From: Paucidesulfovibrio gracilis DSM 16080
GTDB lineage: Bacteria; Desulfobacterota; Desulfovibrionia; Desulfovibrionales; Desulfovibrionaceae
Reading direction: 5' to 3'
DNA length: 64,000 nucleotides
Assembly (NCBI RefSeq): GCF_900167125.1
Contig: NZ_FUYC01000002.1
Coordinates: 62,001 to 126,000, forward strand
Part shown: piece after piece, positions 18,149 to 25,067 of the stretch
How positions within the stretch are numbered: the stretch's first letter is position 1
Layout of the letters: each line of letters opens with the position of its first letter
Position numbers and translations under genes: made by a program
The notes under the pieces: generated by a model
Databases searched by the model: none
The model's input: the letters and a program-made list of their open reading frames with translations, nothing else
Told to the model about the DNA's origin: nothing

Positions 18149-18192
18149 TTTGACATCAAAGATTTTCTAAAAATAGATATTTTGAATGTCAA
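18149..18192 (-). promoter_or_regulatory. Promoter with operator-like palindrome for the transporter-marR unit
   Basis: On the complementary strand a perfect TTGACA (18187-18192) is followed after 17 bases by TAGAAA (18164-18169). Downstream, over the expected start site, lies TTTGATGTCAAA (18149-18160), a dyad with arms TTTGA/TCAAA around a 2-bp centre. A MarR dimer bound there would block transcription. The promoter parts are seen directly; MarR binding is inferred from position and family habits. Confidence 0.6.
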
Positions 18193-18261
18193 GCAAATGA
18201 TCCAGAGAAAAGCCACAACAGCACACGCCGTGAGGAAAGGACAGGTCGGATGGAAAAAAGG

Positions 18262-19101
18262 CTATTGCCGCAACCGGGGATCCAGCAGGTCGCGCAGGCC
18301 TTCGCCCAGCAGGTTGTAGCCCAGCACGGTGAATAGGATGGCCAGTCCCGGGAAAATGGAAAGCCAGGGGGCCACGCCGAGCACTTCCTTGCCTTCGGTA
18401 AGCATGTTGCCCCAGGAAGGATCCGGAGGTTGTACGCCCAGGCCCAGGAAGGAAAGGGACGATTCCACCAGGATGGCCCCGGCCACGCCCAGAGTGGCGG
18501 ATACGAGCACCGGTGCCAGGGCATTGGGCAGAATGTGCAGAAAGATGATCCGCAGTGGTCCGGCACCGGCGACTCGGGCCGCTAGAACAAAGTCCCGGTT
18601 CCGCAGCGTGAGGGTTTCGGCCCGCACCAATCGGGCCACGCCCATCCAGGATGTCAGGCCGATCACGATCATGATGTTCAGCAGGCTGGGTTGCAAAAAC
18701 GCGATGACCGCCAGAATCAGGAAAAAGCTGGGGAAGCAGAGCATTACGTCCACCAGCCGCATGATGGCCTCGTCCGTGATTTTACCGAAGTATCCGGCGG
18801 CCAGCCCCAGCACCAGGCCGATGGCCGTGGAAAGACCGACCGCCACGAACCCTACCCAGAGCGAGACCCGACCGCCATACAGCATTCGGGAAAGCACGTC
18901 CCGGCCCAGGGCGTCCGTACCGAGCCAGTGGTCGGGACAGGGCGGCAATAGCAGGGCTTCCACGTTGATGGCATCGGGCGGATAGGGGGCCAACCAGGGG
19001 GCCAGCATCGCGGCCAGGGAAATCAGCCCCACGAGCACAAGCCCGGTCAGAAGCAGGCTGTTGCGGGAGAGAAAGCTTCGGCGGCGCAGTTCGCGGCTCA
19101 T
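18262..19101 (-). CDS. ABC transporter permease, DppC/OppC type
   Basis: A 279-residue inner-membrane permease of the oligopeptide/nickel ABC family. It has a short cytoplasmic N-terminus, about six membrane segments, the N-terminal ANPWLAPYPPDAIN-like motif and the conserved RAETLTLRNRDFVLAARVAG (EAA loop) that contacts the ATPase. Its start overlaps the stop of the upstream DppB-type gene by 4 bases. No substrate-binding protein or ATPase gene lies beside the pair, so the partner subunits must be encoded elsewhere or beyond view. The substrate is unknown. Confidence 0.92.
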   Translation of the reverse strand: MSRELRRRSFLSRNSLLLTGLVLVGLISLAAMLAPWLAPYPPDAINVEALLLPPCPDHWLGTDALGRDVLSRMLYGGRVSLWVGFVAVGLSTAIGLVLGLAAGYFGKITDEAIMRLVDVMLCFPSFFLILAVIAFLQPSLLNIMIVIGLTSWMGVARLVRAETLTLRNRDFVLAARVAGAGPLRIIFLHILPNALAPVLVSATLGVAGAILVESSLSFLGLGVQPPDPSWGNMLTEGKEVLGVAPWLSIFPGLAILFTVLGYNLLGEGLRDLLDPRLRQ

Positions 19102-20090
19102 GATTCGCCTCCCACACGGCGTGCGCGTGGATCGGCCAGACCATAGCCTACGTCCGCCAACAGGTTGCCAGCCAGGGTCAGCACCGCGCCCAGAACCAGC
19201 GATCCCATGATCAGGGGGTAATCTCGGGCCATGACCGCTTGGTAGAAGAGCTGTCCCAGTCCTGGCAGGGCAAAGATGGACTCAATGATAACGCTCCCCC
19301 CGATGAGTCCGGGAACGGACAGGCCCAGGATGGTGATGACGGGCATGAGCGCATTGCGCAGGGCATGGCGAAAGATCACGGCGCGTGTGGGCAGCCCTTT
19401 GGCCCGGGCAGTCATGATGTAGTCCTGGCGCAGCACTTCCAGCATGCTTGTGCGCATGAAACGGGACAGCCCCGCCAGGGAGCCGAAGGTGTAGATGAAG
19501 ATGGGCAGGGCCAAATGTGCGGCCAGGTCGCCGATTTTTCCGAAAAAACCCAGTTGCGGATAGTCCAGGCTGGTGAGGCCGGAGATGGGCAGGATGTTCC
19601 ACCAGATACCGAAGGCCTGCATGAGCAGCAGAGCCAGCCAGAATCCAGGCATGGCAAAGCCCACGAAAACCAGTATGGTCATGCTTTTGTCGAACGCGCC
19701 CCCACGCCTCCAGGCCGAAAGCACGCCGATGGGTACGGCAATGAACAGCGTGAGCACCAGGGAGGCCACGTTCATGCCGAAGGTCAGGGGCAGTCGTTCC
19801 TTGATCTTGTCCCACACGGGCCGGTGATCGCCGGAAAGGGACTGACCAAAGTCAAAGGTGACCATACGGCCCAGCCAGGAAAAATATTGCTCGTGAATGG
19901 GGCGGTCCAGACCGTAGAGGGCTTGCAGGCGTTGTTGGGCCTCGGGCGTGACCGCGGGATTGAGCTGGGTTTCCAGGTCCGTGGGCGAACCTGGAGCCAA
20001 ATGAATGACCCAGAAGCTGATCACCGTGATGCCGAAAAACACCACCGCGACCCAGAGGAATTTGAGAAGCAGGCGTTTGATGATGCCCAT
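19098..20090 (-). CDS. ABC transporter permease, DppB/OppB type
   Basis: A 330-residue inner-membrane permease, partner of the DppC-type protein. The start MGIIKRLLLKFLWVAVVFFG leads into the first membrane helix, then SFWVIHLAPGSP, a hallmark of the family. The EAA loop is MLEVLRQDYIMTARAKGLPT. The open frame continues 44 codons upstream but lacks coding character. GAGG precedes ATG 20090 at short spacing. It would form the channel heterodimer with its neighbour for peptides, nickel or similar substrates. Confidence 0.92.
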   Translation of the reverse strand: MGIIKRLLLKFLWVAVVFFGITVISFWVIHLAPGSPTDLETQLNPAVTPEAQQRLQALYGLDRPIHEQYFSWLGRMVTFDFGQSLSGDHRPVWDKIKERLPLTFGMNVASLVLTLFIAVPIGVLSAWRRGGAFDKSMTILVFVGFAMPGFWLALLLMQAFGIWWNILPISGLTSLDYPQLGFFGKIGDLAAHLALPIFIYTFGSLAGLSRFMRTSMLEVLRQDYIMTARAKGLPTRAVIFRHALRNALMPVITILGLSVPGLIGGSVIIESIFALPGLGQLFYQAVMARDYPLIMGSLVLGAVLTLAGNLLADVGYGLADPRARRVGGES

Positions 20091-20462
20091 GAGCCTCGCT
20101 GTCCAGGTTACTGATAAACGCGATGTTGCGATGCCGCTGCAAAACGTTCCAGCGGACAGCGGCGGGAATCGCGTATAGATTGTTGCACGTTTTGTGGTCA
20201 GCCCCTCGTCATTTGTGAGCAACCCGCGGTGTTGATTTTACAACAGTCGGTGTTGCTTGCTCCGAGGTCACCCGGTGTTGCCTTTTCCCAGAGGGGAGGT
20301 CTCGACCGCCCGCTCCGTTGTTGCTGCTTGCCGATTCCTGCAAACCGTCCGCATTACGAGCCTGTTCAGCGTTGCGTTATACGCCAAGCCCGATCCCCTG
20401 GCAACGTGTCCGAGGAATCGGGCTGGCGTCAATTGATTGCGGCGATCAAAATTCCCGACGTG
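20091..20462. other. Intergenic region between the permease operon and the alcohol dehydrogenase
   Basis: No gene is supported. An imperfect hairpin AGCCCGAT/ATCGGGCT with a large loop lies near 20388-20425 but lacks a T-run. GTTG-type short words recur through 20170-20340 without regular spacing. The segment must hold the permease promoter and the 3' end of the dehydrogenase transcript. Confidence 0.4.
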
Positions 20463-21611
20463 TTACAGCAGGGAATGATAGATGGCGGCCACAGACTCCA
20501 GATCGGCCTTGCGCGGGTTGAACGCGGTGCTGGCGCTTTCCATGGCGTCCTTGGCAAGTCGTGCAATGTCCTTTTCCTGCACGCCGTAGGCGGAGAGATG
20601 TTGCTCTAACCCGGTTTCCTCGAACAGTTCCTCCACCGAGAGTACGGTGGTCTTGGCGGCATCGCGAGCGCTCAGCTCCTGAACATTTTCGCCCAGCGCC
20701 TCGGCGATATGCCGATAACGGTCCGCCGCTGCCGAGCGGTTGAAGTCCATGACCACGGGAAGCAGCATGGCGTTGGCCTGTCCATGGGCAATGCCGAACA
20801 GTGCACCCAACGGGCGGGACATGGAGTGGACCAGGGCCACCGAAGCATTGCTGAAGGCCAGACCCGCGTGCATCTGGCCCCGGAGCATGGCCTCGCGCGC
20901 GGCCATGTTGTCGGGGCTGTCCACAGCCTTGATCAGGTTGGCACCGATGAGCCGGATGGCTTCCAGAGCATGCAGGTCGCTCATGGGCGTGGCCAGTTTG
21001 GAAATGTAAGCCTCAATGGCGTGGGTCAGGGCGTCCATGCCGGTGGCCGCGGTGACGTGTTGGGGCATGGTCACGGTCAATTGCGGGTCCAGCAGAGCCA
21101 CGCTGGGGATCAGAGCCGTCCCCTGGAGAGACATCTTGATCTTTTGTTCCGTGTCCGTGATGACGGTGAATCGGGTGATCTCCGAAGCGGTTCCGGCCGT
21201 GGTGGGAATGGAAATCAGGGGCATTCCGGGACCATCCGCGGGTTGGGAGGTATAATCGCGGATGTCGCCGGGATGGGTCAGCAGCAGAACAATGCCCTTG
21301 GCCGCGTCCAGGGGGCTGCCCCCGCCCAGTCCGACAATGACGTCGCATTGGTTTTCGCGGGCCAGAGCCGCGCCCGCTTCCACGGTCTGGATGCTCGGAT
21401 CGCTTTCCACTTCGGCAAAGAGCACGGGATGTACCCCGGCTTCGTTCAAGGAAGCGGTAACCGCCTCCAGACTGCCGGTGCGGGTGGAAGAGCTTTTGCC
21501 CGTGACGATCAGGGCGCGGCTGCCGAGTCGTGCGGTCTCGCGGCCCACCTGGGCCACGGCACCATTGCCGAAAATAATGCGGGGAGGTGTTTGAAATATG
21601 TACGTGCTCAT
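20463..21611 (-). CDS. Iron-containing alcohol dehydrogenase
   Basis: A 382-residue group III NAD(P)-dependent alcohol dehydrogenase. The dinucleotide site is GLGGGSPLDAAKGI, and the metal-binding region includes HAIEAYIS, VHSMSRPLGALFGIAHG and further downstream residues in the usual order. The start MSTYIFQTPPRIIFGNGAV follows AAGGAG by 7 bases and is the normal family start; the frame upstream is not coding. Likely substrates are small primary alcohols or aldehydes in fermentative or syntrophic metabolism. It is monocistronic here, divergent from the tRNA. Confidence 0.93.
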   Translation of the reverse strand: MSTYIFQTPPRIIFGNGAVAQVGRETARLGSRALIVTGKSSSTRTGSLEAVTASLNEAGVHPVLFAEVESDPSIQTVEAGAALARENQCDVIVGLGGGSPLDAAKGIVLLLTHPGDIRDYTSQPADGPGMPLISIPTTAGTASEITRFTVITDTEQKIKMSLQGTALIPSVALLDPQLTVTMPQHVTAATGMDALTHAIEAYISKLATPMSDLHALEAIRLIGANLIKAVDSPDNMAAREAMLRGQMHAGLAFSNASVALVHSMSRPLGALFGIAHGQANAMLLPVVMDFNRSAAADRYRHIAEALGENVQELSARDAAKTTVLSVEELFEETGLEQHLSAYGVQEKDIARLAKDAMESASTAFNPRKADLESVAAIYHSLL

Positions 21612-21746
21612 GAATGATCTCCTTTTGGTCGGAGATTTGAACAGAATTATGCGCTTGTCAATCGGACCGCCCCTGTCCGGAATGCACCGCCTTTTCCTGT
21701 CGCCATGATCCGGTCCGGGAAAATAGAAAAAAATGATCCGGAACGG

Positions 21747-21775
21747 TTGACATCCCGACGGAAAAGAGTTGAAAA
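21747..21775 (+). promoter_or_regulatory. Promoter of tRNA-Ala
   Basis: A perfect TTGACA (21747-21752), 17 bases, then TGAAAA (21770-21775), placing the start site about 10 bases before the tRNA. The -10 match is weak, the -35 exact. Confidence 0.5.
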
Positions 21776-21791
21776 GACCTCCCAACACAGT

Positions 21792-21867
<76 letters not shown>

Positions 21868-21883
21868 TATATTTTTCTTAAGT

Positions 21884-21923
21884 AAAAGGACCGTTTAGCT
21901 TGATAGGCTATGCGGTCCTTTTT
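21884..21923 (+). terminator. Terminator at the left end of the element
   Basis: AAAAGGACCG pairs with CGGTCCTTTT and the T-run continues. It ends tRNA-Ala transcription. It sits 16 bases after the attachment copy, as does the similar hairpin after the second copy (23799), which suggests each element brings its own terminator for the tRNA. Confidence 0.85.
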
Positions 21924-21931
21924 CTTGTTAT

Positions 21932-21951
21932 GGTGAACCATTTGGTCAACC
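21932..21951 (+). repeat. 12-bp-phased repeat pair, left end (arm-site-like)
   Basis: GGTGAACC-ATTT-GGTCAACC, two near-identical octamers 12 bases apart, starting 65 bases after the attachment copy. The right end of the element has GGTCAACC-ATCC-GGTCAACC in the same orientation; the 20-base blocks agree at 17 positions. Confidence 0.6.
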
Positions 21952-22057
21952 GGCTGTAGGGTGAAATGTTTGAGATAACAGATTAAAGGCGTGTATGAGC
22001 TGTGGTTGAGGTGAGAGAGCGGAACGCCATATTCTAGAGAGTTTTGACAATGAAGTT

Positions 22058-22086
22058 TTGAGCTTGAATTGGCAACATGGTATAGA
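22058..22086 (+). promoter_or_regulatory. Possible promoter of the HEPN gene
   Basis: TTGAGC (22058-22063), 17 bases, TATAGA (22081-22086), each 4 of 6 to the consensus, about 30 bases before the ATG. Confidence 0.4.
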
Positions 22087-22117
22087 ATTGAGAATGTTCT
22101 AAAAGTATGAGGTAAAT

Positions 22118-23032
22118 ATGGAACCAAAATTTTTGCGCGCTTTGGTGCGGCATTGGGATTGTCTCGAAAAGCGCATAGACCAATGTAGGGAAGTGTACCC
22201 GGAGGTCCTACTGCCTTATGTGTTCGCAGTGTTTGAAACTGCAGTCGTAGATACTCTTGTTGAGCTTGTCTCTTTTGATTTCGGGAATATTTGCCAACAA
22301 AAACTATTTAGAAAAAAAGTCCTTCCTTCATATCTACGAGGTACTGAGTTTAATGATTTTTTCGTAACAAAGTTTTTGAAATATACTTATATAGAAGAGT
22401 TGAAAAACAAGCCGTTGGATGAGAAAATTAAAGCCCTTTTGCGACCTCTTGAGATAGATTGCAAAGGTGAAATTAAAAGTATGCTTGAAAGGATTAATGA
22501 CTACAGAAAATTGAGAAACAGTTTAGTGCATCATGATTTATGCAGGTATGAAACGCTCGGGAATGTAAAAGTAGAATATGTCGATGGCCGATATGTTTTT
22601 AACAGAGACGATGCAATAAAATTGATTGAACTACTTGCTACTTTCTCAACTCAAATCAAGGAAAGACTGAGAATAGAGTTTGGAAAATATACAGACTTGC
22701 ATATTATCCAAAGGTATTGGGAAAATATTTTTGATAATAATGTGTTAGCCTTTTCGAAATGCTGGAACACAAGTGGAGCTATATTCTATACTGGCCCAAG
22801 CCCTGAGGAATATGCTCAAAAGTATGGTAGTACTAGGGTCGCTTGCCTCTTATCTCTTTTTCTCGCTGCATTTAATGGACATGAGAAAATAGTCTATTAT
22901 TCTGATTTGTTAACTCTTCCGATCAAAGAGAGGAAGAAATATCAATCAAAATTTAATAAAATTATGGAACTGCACGACATTATTGATTTGCAAAATATGC
23001 AGATTGAACTCTCTTACAAGCTGAACATCTAA
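22118..23032 (+). CDS. Hypothetical protein with HEPN-like RNSLVH motif
   Basis: A 304-residue soluble, helix-rich protein of unknown family. Residues 133-138 read RNSLVH within DYRKLRNSLVHHD, which fits the R-x4-H active motif of HEPN-domain RNases found in toxin-antitoxin, CRISPR and abortive-infection systems. The preceding helical region (about residues 1-130) would form the rest of that domain. The C-terminal half (about 170-304) has no motif I recognise. The gene is AT-rich compared with the chromosome and sits alone between the left repeats and a ParDE pair, so a phage-defence cargo is plausible. GAGGT precedes the ATG. Confidence 0.6.
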   Translation: MEPKFLRALVRHWDCLEKRIDQCREVYPEVLLPYVFAVFETAVVDTLVELVSFDFGNICQQKLFRKKVLPSYLRGTEFNDFFVTKFLKYTYIEELKNKPLDEKIKALLRPLEIDCKGEIKSMLERINDYRKLRNSLVHHDLCRYETLGNVKVEYVDGRYVFNRDDAIKLIELLATFSTQIKERLRIEFGKYTDLHIIQRYWENIFDNNVLAFSKCWNTSGAIFYTGPSPEEYAQKYGSTRVACLLSLFLAAFNGHEKIVYYSDLLTLPIKERKKYQSKFNKIMELHDIIDLQNMQIELSYKLNI

Positions 23033-23093
23033 TCCTCTTGCCTCTGGTACCAATAAATATTATAATCCTCTTAAGTCGCAACGGGAGGACCAA

Positions 23094-23324
23094 ATGCAAA
23101 AAAATACCAGCGTCACGCTCGGACCGCATTTCGACAATTTCATTAGCAACCAAGTGAAGGAAGGGCGTTTCAACTCTGCCAGCGAAGCGATCCGCGCAGG
23201 GTTGCGTCTCCTTGAGGAGCGCGAAGCAAAAGTTAAAGCACTTCAACTCGCACTCATTGAAGGTGAGAAGAGCGGCATTGCTAGTTACTCTTTGGAGAAG
23301 TTGTCTGCCGAGTTGGGCGACTAG
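23094..23324 (+). CDS. ParD-like antitoxin
   Basis: A 76-residue antitoxin. The N-terminus (SVTLGPHFDNFISNQVKEGR) forms a ribbon-helix-helix DNA-binding fold and FNSASEAIRAGLRLLEERE is the characteristic ParD/CC2985 helix. The C-terminal part would wrap the toxin. GGGAGGACC precedes the ATG. The stop codon directly abuts the toxin ATG, so the two are coupled. It should both neutralise the toxin and repress the shared promoter. Confidence 0.9.
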   Translation: MQKNTSVTLGPHFDNFISNQVKEGRFNSASEAIRAGLRLLEEREAKVKALQLALIEGEKSGIASYSLEKLSAELGD

Positions 23325-23612
23325 ATGCAATTTCAGCTTACCAACAAGGCGTATGCCGACCTCAAAAGTATTGCCAAGTACACGCAAACGACTTGGGGTG
23401 TTGCCCAACGCAAAGAGTATCTGTCTCGGCTGGACCAGTCATTTCACTTAATCGCGGAAAATGTCGGTATCGGCAGAAATTGTGACCATATCAGAGAAGG
23501 GTATTTCAGCCACCCTGTGGGCAAGCATCTGGTCTTCTATCGTGTTGAAGACGAGACAGTGACTATCGTCAGAATCCTGCATCAGAGCATGAATGTGGAA
23601 CGCCAGTTGTAA
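23325..23612 (+). CDS. ParE/RelE superfamily toxin
   Basis: A 95-residue toxin. LTNKAYADLKSIAKYTQTTWG starts the ParE helical hairpin, and the C-terminal HLVFYRVEDETVTIVRILHQ gives the strands with the conserved Arg-Ile-Leu-His. ParE toxins poison DNA gyrase while RelE relatives cleave mRNA; the helical N-terminus and HxSMN-type end favour ParE. It follows its antitoxin without a gap and closes the cargo of the element, which it may stabilise by addiction. Confidence 0.9.
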   Translation: MQFQLTNKAYADLKSIAKYTQTTWGVAQRKEYLSRLDQSFHLIAENVGIGRNCDHIREGYFSHPVGKHLVFYRVEDETVTIVRILHQSMNVERQL

Positions 23613-23623
23613 CTTAGATTTCG

Positions 23624-23643
23624 GTCAACCATCCGGTCAACCA
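23624..23643 (+). repeat. 12-bp-phased repeat pair, right end (arm-site-like)
   Basis: GGTCAACC-ATCC-GGTCAACC, exact octamers 12 bases apart, ending 94 bases before the right attachment copy. It mirrors the left-end pair at 21932-21951. Confidence 0.6.
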
Positions 23644-23737
23644 AACGCATTCAACACACCTCCAACACCACTGATTTTTTGTTGACTTCAAAATAAAAAG
23701 TCTAAGTATTTCAAAGTTTATATGCCCGTCTTCCTGC

Positions 23738-23782
23738 ATGGCATTCAAGAGGTCGTGGGTTCGATTCCCTCCAGCTCCACCA
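23738..23782 (+). repeat. Attachment-site copy 2 (tRNA-Ala 3' fragment)
   Basis: A 45-base copy of the 3' half of tRNA-Ala(GGC), one base different. The 5' half of a tRNA is missing upstream, so this is not a functional tRNA. It marks the right boundary of the element and perhaps the left boundary of a second one. Confidence 0.9.
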
Positions 23783-23798
23783 GATTTTCAAATAAAAT

Positions 23799-23839
23799 CA
23801 ACCGTTTAGGACTATCTCCTGAGCGGTTGTTTCCTTTTT
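23799..23839 (+). terminator. Terminator after attachment copy 2
   Basis: CAACCG-TTT-AGGA pairs with TCCT-GAG-CGGTTG around CTATC and is followed by a T-rich tract. It shares the ACCGTTTAG word with the terminator after copy 1 and lies at the same distance from its attachment copy. Confidence 0.7.
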
Positions 23840-23848
23840 GGGGAATCA

Positions 23849-23866
23849 GCTACCCTTTTGGCTACC
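23849..23866 (+). repeat. 12-bp-phased GCTACC pair after attachment copy 2
   Basis: GCTACC occurs at 23849 and 23861, again 12 bases apart, starting 66 bases after the attachment copy. The pair at the first element's left end starts 64 bases after its copy. The rest of 23867-24066 is AT-rich with no supported gene. Confidence 0.45.
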
Positions 23867-24066
23867 TTTTTTGGGTCTCCATGATTTAACGATATATGCT
23901 TTAGATATCTGGTTTTTCTGTGGGTATAGGCATTTTCTCTGCCGAGATCCCATCCTGTAGCTATTGAGTTCCACAGAGTCAGCGGAAAGTGTTGCTAATC
24001 AACGAAATCAGGGTTATTTGACTAAAAATGACTACAAACAGTATCAATTTGAATGGGAGTGGTATT

Positions 24067-24303
24067 ATGTCAGTGCAAAGCACAAGTTTCCGCACCGATC
24101 CCGAAACGTTGTCGACCTTGGACCAGATTGCCAAGGATATGGGTAGAAGCCGCAATTGGATCATGAACAAAGCGATCCAGGACTTCATCGAATACCAGTC
24201 GTGGTTCAAGCGACAGGTCGAGGAGGGGATCAGAGCCGCAGATAACGGCGAGTTTGCCTCTGACGAAGAGGTTGAAGCAGTTTTTAAGCGATTCGGTGCC
24301 TAG
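24067..24303 (+). CDS. Ribbon-helix-helix antitoxin (RelB/ParD-like)
   Basis: A 78-residue antitoxin. SVQSTSFRTDPETLSTLDQI is the DNA-binding strand and first helix, GRSRNWIMNKAIQDFIEYQ the second helix of a CopG-type fold, and the acidic C-terminus (DEEVEAVFKRFGA) is the toxin-binding part. I use ATG 24067 with GGAG 9 bases upstream; an in-frame ATG lies 39 bases earlier. The toxin gene begins 3 bases after the stop. Confidence 0.88.
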   Translation: MSVQSTSFRTDPETLSTLDQIAKDMGRSRNWIMNKAIQDFIEYQSWFKRQVEEGIRAADNGEFASDEEVEAVFKRFGA

Positions 24304-24306
24304 GGT

Positions 24307-24603
24307 ATGCCTAGATGGACAAAGCCCGCTCAACGGGATTTACAAGCACAGTTGGAATATATCGAACGAGAGAACCCGAATGTGGTGAGCAGGATCGCGG
24401 TTCAGATCAAGAAAGCAACGGAGTCTTTGGACTCGTTCCCGCAGATAGGTCGAGATGGAGTCGTAGACGGGACACAGGAACTTGTCATTCCTCGTCTGCC
24501 GTTCGATTGCGTATACCGGGAACAGGGTGGGCAGGTTGAGATTCTTCGATTGCTCCATGAGCGGATGCAATGGCCCATCCTATCGAATCGAGAAGGTCGG
24601 TGA
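24307..24603 (+). CDS. ParE/RelE superfamily toxin
   Basis: A 98-residue toxin. WTKPAQRDLQAQLEYIERENP starts the ParE-like hairpin; ESLDSFPQIGRDG and the terminal VEILRLLHERMQWP are family hallmarks. It differs strongly from the toxin at 23325, so this is an independent toxin-antitoxin system rather than a duplication. It is the first cargo after the second attachment copy and could stabilise a second, now incomplete, element. Confidence 0.9.
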   Translation: MPRWTKPAQRDLQAQLEYIERENPNVVSRIAVQIKKATESLDSFPQIGRDGVVDGTQELVIPRLPFDCVYREQGGQVEILRLLHERMQWPILSNREGR

Positions 24604-24913
24604 CTCAATGGAAGGCCGTGGGAGATAAATATCCAGGGCGATACCATTGCCTTGCGTGCATCAGGCGATAATGCCTTTCCTGACGATAACGATCCTGAGT
24701 ATGCCGACTATGAAGAACGATATGGCTATCTTCGTCCGCTCAGGCGATTTTTTTTTAGCTGTGCGGAGGCTGATCGGCTGGTTGCCGTTTGAATAATTTT
24801 CGGGTCGTCGGAGTATATGCGCCGTATGTGGACAAAAAAATCTTTGGGGCGAGTTCCCCTTTTGCTAAGGTTTGACGAGTTAAGAGAATCTCCAGGCAGT
24901 AGAAGGAGGCGCC
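24604..24913. other. Gene-poor region after the second toxin-antitoxin pair
   Basis: No gene is convincing. A 41-codon frame from ATG 24670 has no clear ribosome-binding site and no recognisable motif. The segment ends in AAGGAGG, the ribosome-binding site of the 36-codon ORF. No third copy of the tRNA end was found here. Confidence 0.35.
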
Positions 24914-25024
24914 ATGAACGATGATATGAAACCGCTTGGAGTCTACACCAAAAACGGGGCAGTCACGAAAGCGAACTGTTCCGAGCAGGTCCACCTTCAT
25001 TTTGAGGTGGACCCACCTCTGTAG
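24914..25024 (+). CDS. 36-residue peptide upstream of a radical SAM gene (possible RiPP precursor)
   Basis: ATG 24914 follows AAGGAGG by 7 bases and opens a 36-codon frame. The peptide is charged at the N-terminus (MNDDMKPLGVYTKNG), has one Cys (C22) and ends VHLHFEVDPPL. It lies 43 bases before a radical SAM/SPASM gene, the layout of many radical SAM-modified peptides. A 9-bp inverted repeat, GGTCCACCT/AGGTGGACC (24989-25014), falls in its last codons, so it could also be a regulatory leader ORF. I do not recognise the peptide. Confidence 0.4.
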   Translation: MNDDMKPLGVYTKNGAVTKANCSEQVHLHFEVDPPL

Positions 25025-25067
25025 GAATCACTACAGAATCGGCACGTATTTTGATATTGTAAAGCGG

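Larger units (their letters stand above)
21868..23782 (+). mobile_element. Integrase-less 1.9-kb element in tRNA-Ala
   Basis: The segment between the two attachment-site copies is AT-rich relative to the chromosome and carries, in order, a terminator, a 12-bp-phased repeat pair, a HEPN-motif gene, a ParD/ParE pair and a second 12-bp-phased repeat pair just before the right attachment copy. No integrase, excisionase or replication gene is present. Similar phased repeats at both ends look like integrase arm sites, so the element may be moved in trans by another element's integrase. Loss of an original integrase is the alternative. Confidence 0.7.

Noticed and set aside
23738-23782. A second tRNA-Ala gene
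   Set aside because: Only the 3' 45 bases are present; no D arm or 5' acceptor strand lies upstream, so it is an attachment-site copy.
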